A stretch of 64,000 nucleotides of DNA, taken from positions 1,163,257 through 1,227,256 of the forward strand of contig NZ_LT635539.1 in assembly GCF_900120195.1 (NCBI RefSeq), read 5' to 3'. The stretch's first letter is position 1. Each line of letters opens with the position of its first letter. This document shows positions 9,527 to 17,803 of this stretch, piece by piece. This DNA comes from Blautia sp. Marseille-P3087 (GTDB lineage: Bacteria; Bacillota; Clostridia; Lachnospirales; Lachnospiraceae). Below the pieces are notes generated by a model. It was not told where the DNA came from, did not search any database, and was given only the letters and a program-made list of their open reading frames with translations. The position numbers and the translations under genes were made by a program.

Positions 9527-11685
9527 GCCAATTCCTCCTCTGACAGCTGACTCATTGCAATCTGACGGTAAACTTCACAGTTTTTCATCAATTCTTTATG
9601 TGTACCGATACCTGCCATATGTCCGTCATCCAGAACAATAATCTTGTCAGCGTTCAAAATTGTACTGATACGCTGTGCCACAATGATTGTTGTTGCATCT
9701 TTTGTATGTGCTTTGAGTGCTTTACGCAAAGTACTGTCGGTCTTGAAATCCAGTGCAGAAAAGCTGTCGTCAAAAATAAATATCTCAGGTTTCTTGGCGA
9801 TTGCCCTTGCTATGGAAAGACGCTGTTTCTGACCACCGGATACGTTGGTTCCTCCCTGTGAAATTGGAGAATCGTATGTTTCCGGTTTTGCATCAATAAA
9901 TTCTGTTGCCTGAGCTACTTCTGCTGCTTCTTTTACTTCTTCGACGGAAATGTCCGTCTTACCGTAACGAATATTGGAATCGATCGTACCTGAGAAAAGA
10001 ATTCCCTTCTGCGGTACATATCCAAGCCTTGATCTGACATCTTTCTGTGTCATATCACGGACATCAACTCCATCTACAAGGATACGTCCCTTCGTCACAT
10101 CGTAGAATCGCGGAATCAGATTAACAAGTGTACTCTTGCCACTTCCGGTACTTCCGATCACGGCGATCGTCTCACCTTTTTCTGCTTTGAAGGAAATATC
10201 TGTCAGTACATTTTCTCCTGCTTCCGGATATGCAAAACTTACATGATCAAATTCCACAATTCCCTTTACGTCTTCTGCCGGCAAAACCGGATTTTCCGGA
10301 TCTGTAACACTTACTTTTGTTTTCAGCACGTCGTTAATACGGAGTGCTGCGACATTTGCTCTCGGAAGCATAATAGACATCGCTGTGATCATCAGGAAGG
10401 ACATGATAATCTGCATTGCATACTGGATAAATGCCATAACATTGCCAACCTGCATAGTTCCGTTATCTACCGCATAAGCACCACTGTAAATAATCAGAAC
10501 GGAAACGCCATTCATAATAAGCATCATCGTCGGCATCATAAATGTCATACAGCGGTTGACAAACAAGTTTGTCTTTGTCAGTCTTTCGTTGGCTTCCTCG
10601 AAACGTTCTTCCTCATGTTTCTCCCTGCTGAATGCACGGATAACCGGAATACCGGTAAGAATTTCTCTTGTCACAAGGTTCAGCTTATCGACCAGTGTCT
10701 GTAATACTGTAAATTTCGGCATTGCCACCTGGAACAGAACAATGATCACCACAAGAATAAGTCCAACTGCCAGACCAAGGATCCAGGTCATGGAGGAATC
10801 TGTATTTAATACGCGGATCACTCCACCGATACCAAGAATCGGTGCATACAGGACAATACGGAAAAGCATTGTCATAACCTGCTGTACCTGCTGAATATCA
10901 TTTGTGCATCGTGTGATAAGTGATGCGGTTGAAAACTTATGATACTCTTTGCTTGAAAAAGTGATAACCTTTCGGTATACCGCATTTCTCAGATCGTGAC
11001 CGAGTGCTGCTGCAACTCTGGAAGAAAGAAATACCACACAGATTGCGCAGAGCATTGTGATCAGTGCCATGCCAAGCATTCTCACACCCGCAATCTTGAT
11101 GTAATGCATCTGGATCGCATCGACGTCTTCGCCAATTGCTTCATACTCGCTTTTTACGTAGGAAACACCAGCCTGTGTGATAATGGAAGCCTGCATGCTG
11201 TCAACTTTTTCGCTGATTTTTTCTGTCATGGCATCCAGTGCTTCTTTCGGCATAATCGCAAGTGCCTGCATCGGATCTGTGCCTTCCGGAATGCCCATCT
11301 GTGTAAGCATGGCATTTACTTCATCACCACCGGAAGAAAAGCTTGCCACGATGATCATCGGCTTTCCGAAGATGCTGTTTAATTCATCTCTTTCTTCGGA
11401 AGTCACATCGTCTTTCAACACAAGAAGATCACCGTCTTCTTCATAAAAGGAATCTACAGTATCTTTGTCATTATCGTCCATAAACAACTGAAGACTGTCC
11501 ATGGATGTCTTTCGGATCTTTTCCGGTACGCTGTCTTCAATACCACTCTGCTGGATTCCCACATTGACGATTTTGGATGTGTAATCCGGCAGAGAAAGAT
11601 CGCAATATGCCTGAAGAAACAGAAGCGCTATGATCAGTACCACATAGCCTGCTGATTTTTTCAGATATTTCATCAGTTTGATCAC
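9523..11685 (-). CDS. ABC exporter half-transporter, degenerate-site subunit
   Basis: This 720-residue partner of the preceding subunit has transmembrane helices with an unusually large extracellular insert after helix 1 (about residues 40-185). The ATPase domain has Walker A GSTGSGKST from 511 and the canonical signature VSGGQK near 615. Walker B reads FIFDD, so Asp 640 replaces the catalytic Glu, and Gln 671 replaces the switch His (VAQRIST). This is the asymmetry expected of heterodimeric exporters. It is translationally coupled to the gene behind it and follows the MarR gene by 24 bases. Confidence 0.9.
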   Translation of the reverse strand: MIKLMKYLKKSAGYVVLIIALLFLQAYCDLSLPDYTSKIVNVGIQQSGIEDSVPEKIRKTSMDSLQLFMDDNDKDTVDSFYEEDGDLLVLKDDVTSEERDELNSIFGKPMIIVASFSSGGDEVNAMLTQMGIPEGTDPMQALAIMPKEALDAMTEKISEKVDSMQASIITQAGVSYVKSEYEAIGEDVDAIQMHYIKIAGVRMLGMALITMLCAICVVFLSSRVAAALGHDLRNAVYRKVITFSSKEYHKFSTASLITRCTNDIQQVQQVMTMLFRIVLYAPILGIGGVIRVLNTDSSMTWILGLAVGLILVVIIVLFQVAMPKFTVLQTLVDKLNLVTREILTGIPVIRAFSREKHEEERFEEANERLTKTNLFVNRCMTFMMPTMMLIMNGVSVLIIYSGAYAVDNGTMQVGNVMAFIQYAMQIIMSFLMITAMSIMLPRANVAALRINDVLKTKVSVTDPENPVLPAEDVKGIVEFDHVSFAYPEAGENVLTDISFKAEKGETIAVIGSTGSGKSTLVNLIPRFYDVTKGRILVDGVDVRDMTQKDVRSRLGYVPQKGILFSGTIDSNIRYGKTDISVEEVKEAAEVAQATEFIDAKPETYDSPISQGGTNVSGGQKQRLSIARAIAKKPEIFIFDDSFSALDFKTDSTLRKALKAHTKDATTIIVAQRISTILNADKIIVLDDGHMAGIGTHKELMKNCEVYRQIAMSQLSEEELA

Positions 11686-11709
11686 TTTTGCTGCCTCACT
11701 TTCTTTGTG

Positions 11710-12186
11710 TCATTTTCCGGATGTTCCGGGTATTTTATCAATGTTCTCTGTAATCTGCTCCAACATTCTTCTCAAAAGGCAAAGTTCTGTTTCGCTGAGA
11801 CCATCGAGAAGAATCTTTTCATTTTCCTGGACTTTCTTCATGCCATTCTCTTTTGCCTGTTTGCCTTTTTCTGTCAGATAGATTCTGGAGATGCGCTGAT
11901 CTTTTTCATCGGCTTCCCTGTAAAGAAATCCTGCTTTTTCCAGTCGCTGGACAGTCACATTGACGGTCGGCGGTTTGATTCTTAAATGTTCTGCGATCTC
12001 ACGCTGGCTCAGTCCGTCTTTGTATGCCAGTAAGCCAAGTACCGGAATCTGTCCCGGATAAATTCCCAGTTCCTGCATCTGTCCAAAGCACTTTCCCATA
12101 AATCGGCGGTCAATTCTCATAAACATGGATAAAAAGCTGTCCTTATGCTCCGGTGGGCAAAACTCTGGTTCTCCTTCTGTAAACAC
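11710..12186 (-). CDS. MarR-family transcriptional regulator
   Basis: The 158-residue winged-helix regulator has the helix-turn-helix segment LSQREIAEHLRIKPPTVNVT and the wing GFLYREADEKDQR, typical of MarR proteins. It is the first gene of the exporter operon and probably represses it until a ligand binds. Start is GTG 12186 with GGAGGTG five bases upstream. A palindrome lies just downstream of the -10 box, where a repressor would block transcription. Confidence 0.9.
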   Translation of the reverse strand: MFTEGEPEFCPPEHKDSFLSMFMRIDRRFMGKCFGQMQELGIYPGQIPVLGLLAYKDGLSQREIAEHLRIKPPTVNVTVQRLEKAGFLYREADEKDQRISRIYLTEKGKQAKENGMKKVQENEKILLDGLSETELCLLRRMLEQITENIDKIPGTSGK

Positions 12187-12233
12187 CTCTTCACCTCCAT
12201 AAGTAATGTTTATAGTTTGTTAGTCGATTATTG

Positions 12234-12280
12234 ATTAGTCGGCTAATTGATTATTATATGCATTTGCACAAAAAAAGCAA
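12234..12280 (-). promoter_or_regulatory. Promoter and candidate MarR operator of exporter operon
   Basis: On the minus strand the -35 box TTGCTT (12275-12280) and the -10 box TATAAT (12253-12258) are 16 bases apart. Just downstream is the palindrome ATTAG-N4-CTAAT (12234-12247), with another TTAGTCGA half-like repeat at about 12220. The position near the transcription start suits an autorepressor. Confidence 0.6.
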
Positions 12281-12373
12281 TGGTTTTTTATGAATTTCAC
12301 AGATTTTTTATATTTTCATTATAAAAAATATTTTGCTTAGCTAATTAATAAAAATATATATTTCACGCTGATG

Positions 12374-12574
12374 CAGTACCGGACTCCCAACATGGAAACG
12401 GCTTCGGAATTTGGAAATACTATGTCTCTCTTCATTCTGCTAAATACATGGCGAAAAAGTGCATAACTCGCTAACGCTCAAACAATGCACTTTTTCGCCA
12501 TAACGCAGTCTGCCGAGAGACTAAGTATTACCATAAATTCCTGCAGATGTTTCCTGTTTGGAAGTCCGGTACTG
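12374..12574 (+). repeat. Fold-back element, type I, copy 2
   Basis: This imperfect palindrome of about 200 bases has ends CAGTACCGGACT and AGTCCGGTACTG. The inner stem GGCGAAAAAGTGCAT/ATGCACTTTTTCGCC closes a loop of AACTCGCTAACGCTCAAACA. The loop and the internal GGAAATACTA and GCAGATGTTTCC blocks match copy 1 at 7091-7281. The outer and inner stem sequences differ yet still pair. It contains no gene. The stretch 12281-12373 before it is AT-rich without recognisable content. Confidence 0.72.
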
Positions 12575-12693
12575 TCTCAGCTGATATTTTATTTTTTCAT
12601 ATTATCTGGCCTGACGCTCAATATTTTTTATCTCTAAAATATAAGAGTTCCTTTGTTCATTCATAAAGCACGGTGAGGTGCCACACTATCCTG

Positions 12694-12821
12694 TATAAAG
12701 TACGGGGATGGATGGGAAGAGAAAAAGAGGACTCAAAGAATGGATGCTTTTCGTATTTTCAACGAAAATCTCCAACCCGAGTCCCCTTAGTTTCTTCCCA
12801 TCATCGCCGGGAATTCTTTAT
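12694..12821 (-). repeat. Fold-back element, type II, short copy
   Basis: This is an imperfect palindrome of about 128 bases. Outer arms GGGGATGGATGGGAAG and CTTCCCATCATCGCC, middle arms GAGGACTC/GAGTCCCC, and inner stem TTTTCG/CGAAAA share their outer ends with the 7363-7673 element. Its right end overlaps the stop codon of the DUF4250 gene, so it may act as that gene's terminator. Confidence 0.6.
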
Positions 12822-12991
12822 ACGAACTGATTACTTTCTCCATCGTATTCGTACTCAATCGATGCGAGCTTCTCCACCAGTTCTTCTCTGTCCAGTCCTT
12901 TGTCTTCGCAAAGAGCCTCCAGAGTACCATAAAAATCTCTCAACTGTGTGTTGACATAGCTCAACAGCATTACCGGATCCTTTGGTATCAT
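12818..12991 (-). CDS. DUF4250 small protein
   Basis: This 57-residue product begins MIPKDPVMLLSYVNTQLRDF and ends in an acidic tail. It matches what I recall of the DUF4250 family, small cytoplasmic proteins of unknown function common in clostridia. Start ATG 12991 is preceded by AGGAGGT at good spacing, which argues strongly for a real gene. The stop codon lies inside the end of a fold-back repeat. It follows clpB's 3' end on the same strand. Confidence 0.8.
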   Translation of the reverse strand: MIPKDPVMLLSYVNTQLRDFYGTLEALCEDKGLDREELVEKLASIEYEYDGESNQFV

Positions 12992-13043
12992 TGCGTACCT
13001 CCTGTGGTATTCTACTGCCGGTCAGATTATACACAGCAGCATA

Positions 13044-15626
13044 TTATTTCGTGTTGATCACAAACTCTCCGTCTTTTACATCCAGCACAAGCGTGTCACC
13101 CTGATGAACATCACCGGAAAGAATCTTCTTCGCAGCAAGTGTTTCCACATAATTCTGCAGATAACGTTTCAGAGGTCTTGCGCCATATACCGGATCATAG
13201 CCATTTTCAATTACCTGTGTTCTGGCTGCATCTGTCAGTTCCAGAGAAAGTTCCTGATCTGCCAGACGGTCACTGAGCTCTTTGACCATCAGGTCTACTA
13301 TGCCGCCAATATTCTCTTTTGTCAATGGCTTGAACATGATAATTTCATCCAGACGATTCAGGAATTCCGGACGGAAGTGTCCACGCAGGTCATTCATAAC
13401 CTGTTCCTGAGCTTCTGGTTTTATTTCACCTTTTTCATCAATACCATCAAGAAGATACGGTGAACCAATGTTTGAAGTCATGATCAGAATCGTGTTCTTA
13501 AAGTCTACCGTTCTGCCCTGTGAATCTGTGATACGTCCATCATCCAGCACCTGCAGAAGTACATTAAATACATCCGGATGAGCTTTCTCAATCTCATCAA
13601 ACAGTACAACACTGTATGGTTTACGACGAACAGCTTCTGTAAGCTGACCGCCTTCTTCATATCCTACATATCCCGGAGGAGCTCCGATCAAACGGGATAC
13701 AGAATATTTCTCCATGTACTCACTCATATCGATTCGTACCATATTCTGCTCGTCATCAAACAGAGTTGCGGCAAGTGTTTTGGCAAGTTCTGTCTTGCCG
13801 ACACCGGTAGGTCCGAGGAACAGGAATGAACCAATCGGCTTGGATGGATCTTTGATTCCTGCTTTTGAACGAAGAATGGCATCTGTTACAAGACGTACAC
13901 CTTCATCCTGACCGATGACACGTTTGTGCAGTTCATCTTCGAGACCGAGTAGTTTCGTTCTCTCACCCTCGGTCAGTTTCGTTACCGGGATACCCGTCCA
14001 GCGTGAAATGATCCTTGCAATCTCATCATCTGTAACTGCCTCATGGACAAGGCTGCGGTCGCTTTCTTTGACCTGTTTTTCTTCTATTTCAAGCTGCTGC
14101 TGAACTTTCGGAAGCTCTCCGTACTGAAGTTCGGCGGCTTTTTCCAGATCGTAATTCTGTTTTGCTTTCTGGATCTGTTTATTAATGTCTTCGATCTGCT
14201 CACGTAATTTCCGGAGTTTCTCTACGGAATGTTTCTCATTATCCCACTGTGCTTTCTGAGTATTGAATGTGTCACGCATCTCTGCAAGCTCTTTCTGCAG
14301 TTCTGCAAGACGCTCTTTACTCAGATTGTCTGTTTCTTTCTTAAGCGCAGACTCCTCAATCTCAAGCTGCATGATCTTACGTCTCTGTTCATCCAGCTCA
14401 GTCGGCATGGAATCCAGCTCGGTCTTGATCAGGGCACATGCTTCATCGACCAGATCGATGGCTTTGTCCGGCAGGAATCTGTCTGTGATATATCTATGTG
14501 AAAGCGTAGCGGCTGCTACCAGCGCACTGTCTGTAATTTTCACACCATGGAATACTTCATATCTCTCTTTCAGTCCACGAAGGATTGAAATTGTATCTTC
14601 TACGGTTGGCTCATCTACCATAACCGGCTGGAAACGACGTGCCAGTGCGGCATCCTTTTCAATGTACTGGCGGTACTCGTCAAGCGTGGTTGCACCTATA
14701 CAGTGCAGCTCACCTCTGGCAAGCATTGGTTTCAGCATGTTGCCCGCATCCATCGCACCGTCTGTCTTACCGGCACCGACGATCAGATGCAGCTCATCAA
14801 TGAAAAGAATGATCTCGCCTTCGCTCTTTCTTACCTCTTCAAGAACTGCTTTCAGACGTTCCTCAAACTCACCACGATATTTCGCACCTGCAACCAGTGC
14901 TCCCATGTCCAGTGCAAAAATCTTCTTATCTTTCAGGCCTTCCGGGACATCACCTGCGACGATTCGCTGTGCCAGACCTTCGATGGCTGCTGTCTTACCA
15001 ACGCCAGGTTCACCGATCAGAACCGGATTATTCTTGGTCTTACGTGAAAGAATACGAACAATGTTTCGAATCTCTGCATCACGCCCGATGACCGGATCAA
15101 GTTTCTGATTTCTTGCTTTCTCCACAAGATCCTCGCCGTATTTATTCAGTGTGTCATAGGTTGCCTCCGGGTTGTCACTGACAACTCTCTGGTTACCTCT
15201 GACAGTAGACAGCGCCTGCAAAAATCTTTCTCTGGTAATGCCAAATTCATCGAATATCTTCTTCATACCCGGGCTTGGCTGTGTCAGCAGTGACAGAAAC
15301 AGATGCTCAACAGAAACATATTCGTCTCCCATTGCTTTTGCTTCGTTTTCTGCATTTACCAGTGATTTATTCAGATACTGCCCAAATCTCAGATCACCGC
15401 CGGATACTTTGACCTTCGCATCCAGTGCTTTCTTCACTACATTGATAAAATATTCTTTATTAATATCCATCTTCTCAATCAGTTTGAGAATCAGGCTGTC
15501 TTCCTGTGTCAGCAGGGCATATAAAAGATGTTCCTGCTCCACTTCCTGATTGCCGTATTCATAGGCAACCTTTTCAAGATCCTGAACAGCCTGCACGGAT
15601 TTCTGTGTAAACTTACTGATGTTCAT
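13044..15626 (-). CDS. clpB: ClpB disaggregase
   Basis: This 860-residue ATP-dependent chaperone of the Hsp100 family dissolves protein aggregates with DnaK. It has an N-terminal Clp_N repeat domain, AAA+ module 1 (Walker [10 protein letters not shown], about residue 205), a coiled-coil middle domain (about 410-525), and AAA+ module 2 (Walker [10 protein letters not shown], near 604) with arginine-finger sequences. Length and order are those of full-length ClpB. The start ATG follows AAGGAGGAG. It is expressed from a heat-shock promoter overlapped by a CIRCE operator, so HrcA control is expected. Confidence 0.97.
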   Translation of the reverse strand: MNISKFTQKSVQAVQDLEKVAYEYGNQEVEQEHLLYALLTQEDSLILKLIEKMDINKEYFINVVKKALDAKVKVSGGDLRFGQYLNKSLVNAENEAKAMGDEYVSVEHLFLSLLTQPSPGMKKIFDEFGITRERFLQALSTVRGNQRVVSDNPEATYDTLNKYGEDLVEKARNQKLDPVIGRDAEIRNIVRILSRKTKNNPVLIGEPGVGKTAAIEGLAQRIVAGDVPEGLKDKKIFALDMGALVAGAKYRGEFEERLKAVLEEVRKSEGEIILFIDELHLIVGAGKTDGAMDAGNMLKPMLARGELHCIGATTLDEYRQYIEKDAALARRFQPVMVDEPTVEDTISILRGLKERYEVFHGVKITDSALVAAATLSHRYITDRFLPDKAIDLVDEACALIKTELDSMPTELDEQRRKIMQLEIEESALKKETDNLSKERLAELQKELAEMRDTFNTQKAQWDNEKHSVEKLRKLREQIEDINKQIQKAKQNYDLEKAAELQYGELPKVQQQLEIEEKQVKESDRSLVHEAVTDDEIARIISRWTGIPVTKLTEGERTKLLGLEDELHKRVIGQDEGVRLVTDAILRSKAGIKDPSKPIGSFLFLGPTGVGKTELAKTLAATLFDDEQNMVRIDMSEYMEKYSVSRLIGAPPGYVGYEEGGQLTEAVRRKPYSVVLFDEIEKAHPDVFNVLLQVLDDGRITDSQGRTVDFKNTILIMTSNIGSPYLLDGIDEKGEIKPEAQEQVMNDLRGHFRPEFLNRLDEIIMFKPLTKENIGGIVDLMVKELSDRLADQELSLELTDAARTQVIENGYDPVYGARPLKRYLQNYVETLAAKKILSGDVHQGDTLVLDVKDGEFVINTK

Positions 15627-15705
15627 AGGCTCTCCTCCTTATATCGTAGGAAAAGGATACTGAAATCTCTTCCCGTACCCTTAATGTTATCTTTGTTATA
15701 CTGGT

Positions 15706-15748
15706 AATATAACATGTGTTGTTAGCACTGTCAAGAGGTGAGTGCTAA
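15706..15748 (-). promoter_or_regulatory. clpB promoter overlapped by CIRCE (HrcA) operator
   Basis: The inverted repeat TTAGCACTG-N9-GAGTGCTAA at 15722-15748 differs from the CIRCE consensus at one base. On the minus strand -35 TTGACA (15729-15734) and -10 TATATT (15706-15711) are 17 bases apart. The operator covers the -35 box, so HrcA would block RNA polymerase. Confidence 0.88.
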
Positions 15749-15844
15749 TTATTTTGTGAAGAATTTGTGAAGCCTTGATTTTATGGACTTCACAGGGGAT
15801 TCTCACTTACTTTCGCACTCGATTTTCTTGTTTTTACACCATTT

Positions 15845-15991
15845 TTACACCATTTCATTTGATTTTGGTGTAACACTCATTTTCTTTGCCTGGCATAAAG
15901 AGCCGGCTTCTTCTAGTTCATATCTTGTGAGTTCATAATCAGTCCAGTTGAGGCATTTATGATTTTTACTGAATGCGCAATAGTTTTCCAT
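15845..15991 (-). pseudogene. N-terminal part of a small mobile-element-associated protein
   Basis: A 48-codon frame starts at ATG 15991 after a perfect AGGAGG. It begins MENYCAFSKNHKCLNWTDYE and contains an ELTRYELEEA helix. After about residue 34 the sequence looks random. A fragment reading NWIEIERKNEYIQLLQALL on the other strand at 17552-17641 looks like the missing C-terminal half. I infer one small protein gene of about 65 residues that was split by insertion and inversion. Its function is unknown. Confidence 0.45.
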
Positions 15992-16003
15992 GAAATTTTC
16001 CTC

Positions 16004-16845
16004 CTAAAATTCGTCGTTTTCAAGATAAGATACAGGGTTATAATCAGAAACGCCGTTTAAGACAGGCAGAGCCCTTGTTGCATAAAGAAATCTGTTCCTA
16101 AAGTGCTTAAAATTGCGGAAACCACGCCCTAAGCGTTTTAAATCTTTGATTTTTCTGTTTAATGATTCAATGGGACCATTTGATAAACGGGTGTCATATA
16201 TTTTTCCGTTTCCGATTTTTTCTACCATGATAAAAGAATTAATGATAGGATCCTGGTATTTTTCCAAAAGAGAAGCAAATTCCCGAAAGATTTCATGACC
16301 GGATTTCATGTAGACCTGGATTAATTCTGTGAGTTCTTTGCGTGCAGAAACAGGGTTTCCAGCATTTCGGGCGTTGAATTGGATATAGAGTTACTTAAGA
16401 TTGCGATAGTCCTTTAGATTTGGAGCAATCCGAAACAGCCAGCTTTCATAATCGTATGTATTCATCAGCACATGAAAATGAGGATCCATACGAAGATCAG
16501 AATGATAGAGAATATTTGATTGATTTGACAGGATCAGCCAGCGGTATTTTTGCAGAATGTACACTTCATCAGAAACAGGAAATGACACGGTTTTTTTCTG
16601 CTGTTGAGAGAGTTTTTCTTGGAGTTCTCTATCTCGTTGGCGGTACTTTTTAAGAAGCAGCCGGATGTAATTATCAACTTTTCGGATGATCCACTGAATG
16701 ACGTGGAAAGAATCTACAACAGGGACTGCGTTGGGAAAATACTTATCCACGTACGTAATATATTGGTTGTACATGTCGGAAATGAGATATTTTACAGCAG
16801 CTCGCTCTTCCATTGGAAGGGCGGCAAAGTAGGGTTCTGTGACAT
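16004..16845 (-). pseudogene. ISL3-family transposase, truncated and with in-frame stop
   Basis: The frame reads EPYFAALPMEERAAVKYLIS, VDSFHVIQWI and, later, SNGPIESLNRKIKDLKRLGRGF, which are typical of the C-terminal half of ISL3 transposases. A TAA stop at about 16394-16396 interrupts an otherwise continuous frame (...DYRNLK, stop, LYIQFNARNAGNP...). The N-terminal half is missing, and upstream sequence changes abruptly at about 16845. It cannot encode an active transposase. Confidence 0.8.
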
Positions 16846-17101
16846 TCGTACGTCGACTACGGAGCAGATCAATTGGATAGCGTTATTATTACATTCATCA
16901 CCTAAAACAATCCAGAAATATCTTTCCATTTCAGAAGAGCAAATTCCTGAAACCATGGAAATTGCCCGAGAACGGCAACATCAGCTGGCAGTAAAACAAA
17001 AAGAACAGGAAATAGAAGAAGCAAGAAAAATGGCCTTGGCAGGATATCCTATCCCCAAATACATAAAATTATTTGTAAAAAGGGATATACTGGCAGCGTA
17101 A
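16846..17101 (+). pseudogene. Fragment of an unidentified mobile-element protein
   Basis: An open frame ending at TAA 17101 reads TTEQINWIALLLHSSPKTIQ, then a charged helix rich in Glu, Lys and Gln, then YPIPKYIKLFVKRDI. The SSPKTIQKYL segment resembles a helix-turn-helix. Its upstream part is antisense to the ISL3 remnant, so the true N terminus is lost. A terminator follows the stop. I do not recognise the family. Confidence 0.35.
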
Positions 17102-17111
17102 AATGAAACTG

Positions 17112-17147
17112 GAAGAGGTACCTCAAGATGATACCTCTTCATTTTAT
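17112..17147 (+). terminator. Intrinsic terminator after the fragment
   Basis: Perfect nine-base arms GAAGAGGTA and TACCTCTTC enclose an 11-base loop and are followed by ATTTTAT. Confidence 0.6.
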
Positions 17148-17550
17148 AGAGTGTTTTCTTTTTCTGACAGAGGAGGTTGCATTTCTGGAGCATCGAGCAG
17201 TACATTAAAATTTTGCTGAATGGTATTTAACAGCTTTTGCTTTTCCTGTAACCCCTGCTTTTCCCGGACAGAAGCAGTCTGTTCAGATTCAAGATTTTCA
17301 ATTCGTTTTTTGATTTTATCAGAGCTTGGGATTTTGGTAACACCGAGATTCTGAAGCTCTTTTTTTAGTGAATCGTGGAGATGGTATTCTGCCTGATGCT
17401 TGGTGCGGTAAGCTTTTGGATCTTTAGCAGATTTGCAATCTTCAATCACTTTACGGCAGAGACGGTAAGAATCACAGTGCTTTTGAATGATTTTCTGTGT
17501 GCTCAGCTCACTGTTGAGTTGTGCTATTTTCTGATCAGCCGCTTTAACAG
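17144..17550 (-). pseudogene. C-terminal fragment of a relaxase-like protein
   Basis: The frame from about 17550 down to the stop at 17144 reads YRLCRKVIEDCKSAKDPKAY, then HLHDSLKKELQNLGVTKIPS, then a coiled coil and a NTIQQNFNVLLDAPE end. This pattern (helical, KV/IP-type linker, coiled coil with IQ-N-D at the end) resembles C-terminal tails of relaxases from clostridial mobilisable elements. The catalytic N-terminal domain is absent. The identification is from memory of the family, not proven. Confidence 0.4.
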
Positions 17551-17551
17551 A

Positions 17552-17641
17552 AACTGGATTGAAATTGAACGAAAAAATGAATACATTCAATTACTACAGG
17601 CATTACTTAACGATCACGGTATCCCATATCCCGTCGAATAA
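17552..17641 (+). pseudogene. C-terminal part of the split small protein
   Basis: The frame reads NWIEIERKNEYIQLLQALLN and ends DHGIPYPVE before TAA. It has no start of its own and abuts the relaxase-like fragment. It is the likely other half of the 15845-15991 frame. Confidence 0.35.
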
Positions 17642-17660
17642 TAACGTTCTTACATTAAAG

Positions 17661-17690
17661 GGGTCTGGCTTCCGCCAGACCCTCATTTTC
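17661..17690 (+). terminator. Strong hairpin after the mobile-element remnants
   Basis: Eight-base arms GGGTCTGG and CCAGACCC enclose CTTCCG and are followed by TCATTTT. The remaining bases to 17800 hold degenerate CCCCTCA/CCCTCAA repeats and no gene. Confidence 0.55.
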
Positions 17691-17803
17691 GCCCCTCAAG
17701 TTTGCCCCTCATAAAAGACCCTCAACAAGTTTGGCAAACCCTCAAGAACTTTGATTATCCTCTATTAACCGCTAAAGCGACAGCTTTCTTCTCAGCCGTA
17801 TAT

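Noticed and set aside
12673..12954. Plus-strand open frame across the type II fold-back element
   Set aside because: It arises from the palindrome and from the antisense of the DUF4250 gene.
14263..15108. Plus-strand open frame of 281 codons
   Set aside because: It is Ser/Arg-rich and antisense to clpB, a typical shadow of a conserved gene.
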